The position numbers and the translations under genes were made by a program. This document shows positions 26,366 to 32,941 of a stretch of DNA of 33,649 nt, piece by piece (position 1 is the stretch's first letter; every line of letters starts with the position of its first letter). The notes under the pieces were generated by a model. That model had not been told where the DNA came from and did not search any database. It saw nothing but the letters and a program-made list of their open reading frames with translations. The stretch is from Flavobacterium sp. (lineage in GTDB: Bacteria; Bacteroidota; Bacteroidia; Flavobacteriales; Flavobacteriaceae): positions 1 through 33,649 of the forward strand of contig JAPLEX010000073.1 in assembly GCA_026390995.1 (NCBI GenBank), read 5' to 3'.

Positions 26366-27388
26366 ATGAAACGCAAAGTCACCTTAAAGCAAATTGCCAG
26401 AGAATTAGATGTCTCTATCTCGACTGTCTCAAAATCCTTGCGTGATAGTTCAGAAATTAGCGAAGATACCCGACAAAAAGTACAGGCATTTGCCAAGCTT
26501 TACAATTACAAACCCAACCTCATTGCGTTGAGTTTAAAAAACAAAAAAACCAAAACCATCGGCATTATTATCCCCGAAATTGTGCATCATTTTTTTGCGA
26601 CCGTCATCAGCGGAATCGAAACCGTAGCCAACGAACGTGGGTACAATGTGATGGTATGTTTGTCAAACGAATCCTTTGACAAAGAGGTAATTAACATGGA
26701 AATGTTGGCCAATGGCAGTATCGATGGGTTCATCCTTTCGCTCTCCAAAGAAACCCAATCCAAAAAAGATTTTCATCACATTTCAGAAGTCATCAACCAA
26801 GGGATGCCTGTGGTGATGTTTGACCGCGTGACCAATGATATTTTGTGTGACAAAGTAATTATTGACGACAGTTTGGCTGCATTCAACGCTGTTCAAAGTC
26901 TAGTCGATAAAGGCTACAGAAAAATTGCCTTAATCACCACTGTTGATTACGTGAGCGTGGGCAAATTGCGCACTGAAGGTTATTTGCAAGCCTTGCGCAA
27001 CAACGATATTGAAATAGATCAAAATAGAATCGTAAAAATCGAAGATATCGATCACTGCTCGGAACAAATCGAAGAACTCATTGCCAACCAAAATTTGGAT
27101 GCGGTTTTTGCAGTGAACGAATTGTTTGCGGTAACCGCAATTAAAGCCGCCAAGCACTTACAGATACAAATCCCGCAAGATTTGGCTGTGATTGGATTTA
27201 CCGACGGGATCATTTCTAAGTACTCATCGCCCAGCATCACCACCGTGAGCCAAAACGGCATCAAAATGGGAGGCAAAGCGGCCACCATGCTCATCGACCG
27301 CTTGGAAGCCAACGACGAAGAGGAATCCTACAAAACAGAAGTAATTGAAACTGAATTGGTTTCGAGAGAATCCACACCGGAGCTGTAA
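26366..27388 (+). CDS. LacI-family transcriptional regulator of the maltodextrin locus
   Basis: A 340-residue regulator with the full LacI layout. Residues about 5-25 are the helix-turn-helix (VTLKQIARELDVSISTVSKS), followed by the hinge (NYKPNLIALSLKNKKTKTIG). From about residue 65 comes the periplasmic-binding-protein-like sensor with IGIIIPEIVHHFFATVISGI, VVMFDRVTNDI, VFAVNELFAVTAI and IGFTDGIISKYSSPSITTVS, the last being typical. It likely senses a malto-sugar and binds palindromes with an AAACGTTT core on both sides of its own gene, controlling susC-type and transporter-type operons. It starts at an ATG that fits the family. Which sugar lifts or promotes binding cannot be told from sequence. 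Confidence 0.92.
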   Translation: MKRKVTLKQIARELDVSISTVSKSLRDSSEISEDTRQKVQAFAKLYNYKPNLIALSLKNKKTKTIGIIIPEIVHHFFATVISGIETVANERGYNVMVCLSNESFDKEVINMEMLANGSIDGFILSLSKETQSKKDFHHISEVINQGMPVVMFDRVTNDILCDKVIIDDSLAAFNAVQSLVDKGYRKIALITTVDYVSVGKLRTEGYLQALRNNDIEIDQNRIVKIEDIDHCSEQIEELIANQNLDAVFAVNELFAVTAIKAAKHLQIQIPQDLAVIGFTDGIISKYSSPSITTVSQNGIKMGGKAATMLIDRLEANDEEESYKTEVIETELVSRESTPEL

Positions 27389-27448
27389 TTAATAATTGCT
27401 GGAGTATACGAAGATCTAGAGAATACTATAGGGTTATGGGTTAGCCGA

Positions 27449-27460
27449 TTAAACGTTTAA
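27449..27460. promoter_or_regulatory. Candidate LacI-family operator TTAAACGTTTAA
   Basis: A perfect 12-bp palindrome sharing the AAACGTTT core with the one at 26183-26196. It lies 46 bases upstream of the transporter promoter candidate. Binding is inferred. Confidence 0.55.
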
Positions 27461-27505
27461 CCTTTAAACGAAATTTTCGATGGGAGTCATTCTGTCCAAA
27501 TTTCT

Positions 27506-27534
27506 TTTGGAATTTAAAAATAGTAGTATATTTA
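27506..27534 (+). promoter_or_regulatory. Promoter candidate of the MFS-pgmB-GH65 operon
   Basis: TTTG at 27506-27509 and TATATTTA at 27527-27534 are separated by 17 bases. This fits the Bacteroidota -33/-7 layout except for the last base of the -7 box. Transcription would begin near 27541, at the first base of the structured leader. Confidence 0.5.
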
Positions 27535-27632
27535 CCGCCAGTTATCAAAACGTATACTTTTACTTCGAACCTATAAGTAAGTTTTGATAAGCCACGCGCT
27601 TATCGTTTTTATCAATCCATAAAATAACGATA

Positions 27633-28994
27633 ATGGAAAAGCGTAAATTAAGTTACTGGCAAATCTGGAGCATGAGTTTCGGATTTTTGGGAATTCAAAT
27701 GGGTTTCGCCCTGCAAAATGCCAACGCCAGCCGAGTACTCCAAATTTTTGGTGCCGACGTGCACGAATTGTCCTGGTTTTGGATCATCGCGCCTTTAATG
27801 GGCTTGATTGTTCAGCCGTTGATTGGTCATTACAGTGACAATACGTGGAGCCGTTTTGGTCGCCGAAAACCATTTTTCTTACTGGGAGCCGTCTTGGCTT
27901 CTATCGGTTTGGTGCTCATGCCGCAAGCCAATTTACTCACCTCTATTTTACCGTCTTTATGGGTTGGAGCAGGAATGCTCATGATCATGGATGCCTCGTT
28001 TAATATTGCCATGGAGCCTTTTCGCGCCTTGGTGGGTGATACCTTGCACACCGATCAGCGCACCTTAGGATTCAGCGTACAAACTGCCTTAATTGGATTT
28101 GGCGCGGTTATCGGATCCTGGTTGCCTTATGTACTCACCAATTGGATGGGCATTTCTAATGAAGCCATTGGCGGAAGCGCCCCACTCAATTTAGTACTTT
28201 CCTTCATCATTGGCGCCTTGGTTTTAATTGCCTCCATTTTGATTTCTATTTTTTCGGTGCGTGAATATTCGCCCGAAGAATTGGCCCAATTTACTGATGA
28301 AAAAGCCCATGCCGAAGCCCTGCAAAAAGAAGACGAAAAACCTTCTAAACTCACAGACATTTTCACCGACTTTCAAAAAATGCCTACCACCATGCGCCAA
28401 CTCAGTTGGGTGCAGTTTTTCTCTTGGTTTGGGTTATTTGGCATGTGGGTATTTACTACACCTGCCGTAGCACACCACATTTACCATTTGCCTATCAATG
28501 ATCATGAAAGCCAGGCCTACCAAAATGCCGGTGACTGGGTAGGCATCTTATTTGGAATTTACAACCTTGTATCGGCCATTTACGCCTTTGCATTGCCTTA
28601 TATCGCCAAGAAAATTGGCCGAAAACTCACGCATTCCATTTCCTTAACCATTGGCGGAATAGGTCTCATTTCAATGTATTTTATGCCCGATGAAAATTGG
28701 TTGATCCTGTCCATGGTCTTGTTGGGCATTGCTTGGGCCAGTATTTTATCGATGCCGTATGCCATTTTAGCCGGCGCGATTACGCCCAAAAAGATGGGAG
28801 TATACATGGGAATTTTCAATTTCTTTATCGTGATTCCACAAATTATCAATGCGATTATTGGTGGTCCAATTGTACAGTATCTGTATCACGACAATGCCAT
28901 TTATGCCTTGATTACCAGCGGAGTAAGTTTCTTGATTGCGGCTATTTTGGTTGTGCGTGTAAAAGATGTAGATGACGTAAAAACCATAGCCTAG
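27633..28994 (+). CDS. MFS sugar transporter (maltose/SLC45-like)
   Basis: A 453-residue inner-membrane protein with about 12 hydrophobic spans. It begins KRKLSYWQIWSMSFGFLGIQMGFALQNAN in the style of SLC45/GPH-like maltose or sucrose permeases. The conserved loop between spans 2 and 3 is GHYSDNTWSRFGRRKPFFLLG, rich in the charged residues of this family. A longer cytosolic loop in the middle (VREYSPEELAQFTDEKAHAE and on) divides the two halves. It would bring maltose or short maltodextrins from periplasm to cytoplasm, to be cleaved by the downstream GH65 enzyme. It ends 2 bases before the start of pgmB, so they share a transcript. The leader upstream is structured. Confidence 0.9.
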   Translation: MEKRKLSYWQIWSMSFGFLGIQMGFALQNANASRVLQIFGADVHELSWFWIIAPLMGLIVQPLIGHYSDNTWSRFGRRKPFFLLGAVLASIGLVLMPQANLLTSILPSLWVGAGMLMIMDASFNIAMEPFRALVGDTLHTDQRTLGFSVQTALIGFGAVIGSWLPYVLTNWMGISNEAIGGSAPLNLVLSFIIGALVLIASILISIFSVREYSPEELAQFTDEKAHAEALQKEDEKPSKLTDIFTDFQKMPTTMRQLSWVQFFSWFGLFGMWVFTTPAVAHHIYHLPINDHESQAYQNAGDWVGILFGIYNLVSAIYAFALPYIAKKIGRKLTHSISLTIGGIGLISMYFMPDENWLILSMVLLGIAWASILSMPYAILAGAITPKKMGVYMGIFNFFIVIPQIINAIIGGPIVQYLYHDNAIYALITSGVSFLIAAILVVRVKDVDDVKTIA

Positions 28995-28996
28995 CC

Positions 28997-29650
28997 GTGA
29001 AAAAAGCCTTTATTTTTGATTTAGACGGTGTGATTGTTGATACTGCGAAGTACCATTTTTTAGAATAAAAAAAAATCGCCCAGGAATTGCATATTGACTT
29101 TACCCACGAGCACAACGAATTGCTTAAAGGTGTCAGCCGCGTGCGCTCGTTGGATATCATTTTAGAATTGGGCAACGTAAAAGCCACGCCCGAACAAAAA
29201 GCCATTTGGTTGCACCAAAAAAACGAAGAATATCTGTCCTATTTGGTAGATATGGATGCCTCCGAATTGTTGCCTGGCATTCTGCCCGTGTTGCATTTTC
29301 TGAAAGAAAAGGGCCAGTTCATCGCCTTGGGATCGGCCAGTAAAAATGCCCGACCCATATTAGAGAAAACCGGCATCATGCCCATGTTTGATGCCATTGT
29401 GGATGGAAACGACGTAACCAACGCCAAACCCGATCCTGAAGTGTTTTTACAAGCTGCGCAAAAAGTAGGTGTTTCCAATGAAAATTCCATTGTCTTCGAA
29501 GATTCGGTAGCCGGAATTCAAGCCGCGAATATCGCACACATGACCAGTATTGGCATAGGCGAAGCCGCCATTTTACACGAAGCAAAATATATATTTAAAG
29601 ATTTCACCTTTATTGATGAAGCCTTTTTAACAACCCTTATACATCATTAA
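28997..29650 (+). pseudogene. pgmB: Beta-phosphoglucomutase (pgmB) interrupted by an in-frame stop
   Basis: PgmB turns beta-glucose-1-phosphate from GH65 into glucose-6-phosphate. The gene starts with GTG at 28997 and encodes KKAFIFDLDGVIVDTAKYHF, with the DxD nucleophile motif of the HAD family. A TAA follows at 29066-29068, where the family has tryptophan in the H-[FY]-x-A-W segment. The frame stays open afterwards (KKIAQELHIDFTHEHNEL, then KGVSRVRSLD, GSASKNARPILEKTGI, VFEDSVAGIQAA) and ends at 29650. The codon before the stop is also changed, reading GAA where Ala is expected. The remaining frame from a TTG at 29087 lacks the nucleophile. Reads are needed to tell mutation from error. Confidence 0.88.
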
Positions 29651-29678
29651 AAGTTAGAAACTGAGCCTAATTTACTCA

Positions 29679-29702
29679 TTTTCAAATTTTCAAATTTTCA
29701 AA
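29679..29702. repeat. Three tandem copies of TTTTCAAA
   Basis: An exact 8-bp unit repeated three times in the 60-base gap before the GH65 gene, ending 8 bases before its ATG. It could be a slippage-prone spacer that sets translation distance, or simply low-complexity DNA. Confidence 0.8.
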
Positions 29703-29710
29703 TTAATACA

Positions 29711-32014
29711 ATGAACCAAGATTACATTAAACCAGACAACTGGTCGATTATTGAAGAAGAATTTAATGCCGAACGCGTAAAATCATCCGAGAGTTTGTTT
29801 AGTATTGGAAACGGTGCCATGGGGCAACGTGCCAATTTTGAAGAAACCTATTCCGGACACACCTTTCAAGGAAGTTACATCGCCGGAATATATTACCCCG
29901 ATAAAACCAAAGTGGGTTGGTGGAAAAACGGTTACCCCGAATATTTTGCCAAGGTGCTCAATGCGCCCAATTGGATTGGAATTGACATCGAAATCAATGG
30001 CGAAGCACTCGATTTGCATACCTGTACTTCGGTGCGCAACTTCCGCCGGGAATTAAATATGAAAGAGGGTGTATATCACCGCTCGTTTGAAGCTACCCTA
30101 CCAAATGGCACTGAAATTGCCGTACAAGTAAGCCGATTTTTGTCCTTGGACATGGATGAATTGGGTGTCATCAACTACAACATTACTCCGCTAAATGGCG
30201 ATGCCAAAATTGTATTCAAACCCTATGTGGATGCCGGCGTGCACAACGAAGACGCCAACTGGGAAGAAAAATTTTGGGAGCCCATGGCTGTTCAACAAGC
30301 GGATAATTCAGGCTTTGTAACGGCGCGTACATTTAAAACGCATTTCACGGCCACCACGTTCATGCACAATACACTATTGTTGGCCGGACAAAAAATGACC
30401 GTTTCATCTGCCATCGTTGCAAAAACAACCGATAAAATTCAATACGCCTACGAATTGGCTGTGGCCAAAGGACAAACTGCTAGCCTTCACAAACTAGGTG
30501 GCTATACCGTTTCATTGAATCACGAAAACACCATAAAAGCCGCCAAAGAAGTCATTGCCAAAGCAGAGGAATTGGGTTATGCCCAATTGCTGCAAATGCA
30601 ACAAGTGGCTTGGGCCAAAATCTGGGAAATGAGCGACATTACCATCGATGGCGATGTCAAAGCACAACAAGGCATTCGTTTCAATATTTTCCAGTTGAAT
30701 CAAACTTATTTAGGGAAAGATTCTCGACTAAATATTGGTCCAAAAGGATTCACCGGCGAAAAATACGGCGGATCAACCTATTGGGACACCGAGGCCTATT
30801 GCATCCCGTTTTACATGGCCACCAAAGACCAGCAAGTGGCGCGCAATTTATTGACCTACCGTTACAATCAATTGGACAAAGCCATCGAAAATGCGGCCAA
30901 ATTGGGCTTTATCAACGGCGCCGCTTTGTATCCGATGGTAACCATGAATGGCGAAGAATGCCACAACGAATGGGAAATTACCTTCGAAGAAATTCACCGC
31001 AACGGCGCCATTGCCTTTGCCATTTTTAACTACTATCGATTCACTGGAGATTATTCATACATCCCAGAAAAAGGATTGGAAGTGTTGATTGGCATTGCCC
31101 GTTTTTGGCAACAACGCGCCACTTTTTCGACACATAAAAACCAATATGTGATCTTGGGTGTAACAGGCCCGAACGAATACGAAAACAACGTCAACAATAA
31201 TTTTTACACCAATTACATTGCCAAATGGTGCATCGATTATGCCTATGCCCAATTGCAAAAAGTAGCGGTAGAATATCCATCCGATCACAAACGCATCACT
31301 CAAAAAACCAATTTGTCAGACGCCGAATTGCAAGTCTGGAAAAAGGTGGCCGATAACATGTATTTCCCATACGATGAAACCCATCAGGTATATTTGCAAC
31401 AAGACGGTTTCTTGGACAAAGAGTTGGTAAAAGTGGCCGACTTGGATCTTAGCCAACGCCCCATCAACCAAAAGTGGTCTTGGGACCGCATTTTGCGTTC
31501 GCCCTACATCAAACAAGCCGATGTGTTGCAAGGGTTTTACTTTTTTGAAGACCATTTTACCAAAGATCAATTGGAACGCCATTTTGATTTTTACGAGCCC
31601 TTTACGGTTCACGAAAGTTCACTTTCGCCTTGTGTGCATTCTATTCAAGCGGCCACATTAAATAAAATGGACATGGCCTATACCTTTTATTTACGCACCT
31701 CTCGCTTGGACCTAGACGATTACAACAAAGAGGTCGAAGAGGGTTGTCACATTACCTCAATGGCCGGTACTTGGATGAGTATCGTAGAAGGGTTTGGCGG
31801 CATGCGCGTGAAAGACAATACCTTGCATTTTGAACCGAGAATCCCCAAAGAATGGGCGGCCTATTCGTTTAAGATCAATTTCAGAAATCAAATTGTACAA
31901 GTTTCGGTAAGCCATGCAGGCACCAACTTTTTACTCGAAGGCGATCACGAAATAACTGTGATAGTCAACGGAAAAGTAGTCGTGGTGAAACCCACCAATT
32001 TGGTGACGGTTTAA
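29711..32014 (+). CDS. GH65 maltose phosphorylase-family enzyme
   Basis: A complete 767-residue cytosolic GH65 protein. The N-terminal beta-sandwich begins with SLFSIGNGAMGQRANFEE, a family hallmark. The (alpha/alpha)6 barrel has YGGSTYWDTEAYCIPFYMA (about 352-370) and GEECHNEWEITFEEIHRNG (about 414-432), which carries the general-acid glutamate. Then VTGPNEYENNVNNNFYTN and INQKWSWDRILRSPYIKQADVL follow, and a C-terminal beta domain closes the chain. It phosphorolyses maltose to glucose and beta-glucose-1-phosphate; kojibiose- or trehalose-type specificity is possible but the maltose locus favours maltose. It follows pgmB by 60 bases, as in other maltose operons. GC is high for the window and no lesion is visible. 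Confidence 0.93.
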   Translation: MNQDYIKPDNWSIIEEEFNAERVKSSESLFSIGNGAMGQRANFEETYSGHTFQGSYIAGIYYPDKTKVGWWKNGYPEYFAKVLNAPNWIGIDIEINGEALDLHTCTSVRNFRRELNMKEGVYHRSFEATLPNGTEIAVQVSRFLSLDMDELGVINYNITPLNGDAKIVFKPYVDAGVHNEDANWEEKFWEPMAVQQADNSGFVTARTFKTHFTATTFMHNTLLLAGQKMTVSSAIVAKTTDKIQYAYELAVAKGQTASLHKLGGYTVSLNHENTIKAAKEVIAKAEELGYAQLLQMQQVAWAKIWEMSDITIDGDVKAQQGIRFNIFQLNQTYLGKDSRLNIGPKGFTGEKYGGSTYWDTEAYCIPFYMATKDQQVARNLLTYRYNQLDKAIENAAKLGFINGAALYPMVTMNGEECHNEWEITFEEIHRNGAIAFAIFNYYRFTGDYSYIPEKGLEVLIGIARFWQQRATFSTHKNQYVILGVTGPNEYENNVNNNFYTNYIAKWCIDYAYAQLQKVAVEYPSDHKRITQKTNLSDAELQVWKKVADNMYFPYDETHQVYLQQDGFLDKELVKVADLDLSQRPINQKWSWDRILRSPYIKQADVLQGFYFFEDHFTKDQLERHFDFYEPFTVHESSLSPCVHSIQAATLNKMDMAYTFYLRTSRLDLDDYNKEVEEGCHITSMAGTWMSIVEGFGGMRVKDNTLHFEPRIPKEWAAYSFKINFRNQIVQVSVSHAGTNFLLEGDHEITVIVNGKVVVVKPTNLVTV

Positions 32015-32054
32015 TTTGAAAAATAGTGTTTTGCACTAAGTCAAAATAATTACT

Positions 32055-32510
32055 TTGCGTACCGATTTATCGGTATTGCGTCTTTGTGAGAGATAAAACA
32101 GAATAGGATTTCTGGTTTCACGCGAACCCGCGAAGTCGCAAAAGGCTTTGTTTTATGATTAGTTCAGTATAAGAATGAAATGAAAAACTTTGCGTACCGA
32201 TTTATCGGTATTGCGTCTTTGCGAGAGGTAAGACAGAATAGGATTTCTAGTTTCTCGCAAAGCCGCTAAGTCGCAAAAAAAAGGTTGCGTACCGATTTAT
32301 CGGTATTGCGTCTTTGCGAGAGGTAAAACAGAATTGGTTTTTTTGTTTCTCGCCAAGCCGCTAAGTCTCAAAAAAAAGGTTGCGTACCGATTTATCGGTA
32401 TTGCGTCTTTGCGAGAGATAAAACAGAATAGGATTTCTAGTTTCTCGCAAAGCCGCTAAGTCGCAAAAAAAGGTTGCATACCGATTCATCGGTATTTCGT
32501 CTTTGCGATA
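32055..32510. repeat. Tandem array of about 95-bp hairpin repeats (four units plus a partial fifth)
   Basis: Units begin with TTGCGTACCGATTTATCGGT-like sequence at 32055, 32190, 32285, 32380 and 32474 (last one partial). Starts are 95, 95 and 94 bases apart except that a unique spacer of about 45 bases follows unit 1. Each unit holds two hairpins: ACCGAT-TT-ATCGGT, and CTTTGCGAGA paired with TCTCGCAAAG (in unit 4, 32407-32416 with 32443-32452), extended by an outer TTGCG/CGCAA pair. Units 2 and 4 are the cleanest; units 1, 3 and 5 carry changes. There are no unique spacers between the other units, so this is not CRISPR. It fills the gap between the GH65 gene and the GxxExxY gene. Confidence 0.92.
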
Positions 32511-32545
32511 AAAGACTTTATTTAATTACCATCGAAGCCACATAA

Positions 32546-32553
32546 TATATTTG
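32546..32553 (+). promoter_or_regulatory. TATATTTG, possible -7 box at the GxxExxY gene
   Basis: An exact TAnnTTTG match, but it ends one base before the ATG at 32555. Transcription from it would start within the first codons, so it would give a leaderless or shorter product. No -33 element was found, so it may be chance. Confidence 0.25.
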
Positions 32554-32554
32554 T

Positions 32555-32941
32555 ATGAAGAATTTGACAGAAAATGAAATAGCTAAAATTATTGTAAATG
32601 TTTCCTATAGGATTCATAATAGGCTTGGGCCAGGTTTATTGGAAAGTGTATATGAAGCTATTTTATGTCATGAATTAATCAAAGAAGGATTAAATGTAGA
32701 AAGGCAAAAAGCTATACCTGTAAAATGGGAGGACGTCTATTTAGATGTAGGGTTTCGAGCCGATATAATTGTAGAAGAAAAAGTTATCATAGAGTTGAAG
32801 TCAGTTGAAAAAATAGTTCCTGTACATTTGAAACAACTATTGACTTATACTAGAGTAACTAATATTAAACTTGGATTATTAATAAATTTTAATGAAGCCT
32901 TAATTAAAAACGGAATAAAACGTGTTGCTAATGGATTATAA
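32555..32941 (+). CDS. GxxExxY-family protein with PD-(D/E)XK nuclease-like core
   Basis: A 128-residue protein of the GxxExxY family (PF13366, PD-(D/E)XK_3). The name motif is GLLESVY (G27, E30, Y33) within NRLGPGLLESVYEAIL. The nuclease-like core follows: GFRADIIVEEK gives D70, VIIELKSVE gives E80 and K82 (ExK), and HLKQLLTYTR gives Q94 and Y98. All expected catalytic positions are thus kept. Its biological role is not known to me. It sits directly after the hairpin-repeat array, has lower GC than the GH65 gene before it and the amylase after it, and interrupts an otherwise metabolic operon. Its stop overlaps the candidate ATG of the amylase gene by 11 bases. Confidence 0.88.
   Translation: MKNLTENEIAKIIVNVSYRIHNRLGPGLLESVYEAILCHELIKEGLNVERQKAIPVKWEDVYLDVGFRADIIVEEKVIIELKSVEKIVPVHLKQLLTYTRVTNIKLGLLINFNEALIKNGIKRVANGL

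Larger units (their letters stand above)
27389..27632 (+). promoter_or_regulatory. Control region and structured leader of the maltose transporter operon
   Basis: The gap holds an operator-like palindrome (27449-27460), a promoter candidate (27506-27534) and then a leader of about 90 bases with three perfect inverted repeats: TTATCAAAAC/GTTTTGATAA (27542-27551, 27581-27590), GATAAGC/GCTTATC (27586-27592, 27598-27604) and TTATCGTT/AACGATAA (27600-27607, 27626-27633). Each overlaps the next, so they cannot all form together, and the last one covers the A of the start codon. This looks like a switchable leader, but no known riboswitch class was recognised. Confidence 0.55.

Noticed and set aside
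26233..26496. Minus-strand 87-residue frame across the lacI start
   Set aside because: It runs antisense over the helix-turn-helix coding and a palindrome-rich control region; no family was recognised.
30610..31029. Overlapping open frame inside the GH65 gene
   Set aside because: It lies in another frame of a clearly conserved enzyme and has no recognisable protein pattern; high GC in this stretch opens other frames. The same applies to 30512-30703, 31055-31303 and 31316-31612.
32055..32510. CRISPR array
   Set aside because: The repeats are about 95 bp, nearly contiguous and lack regularly sized unique spacers; no cas genes are near.
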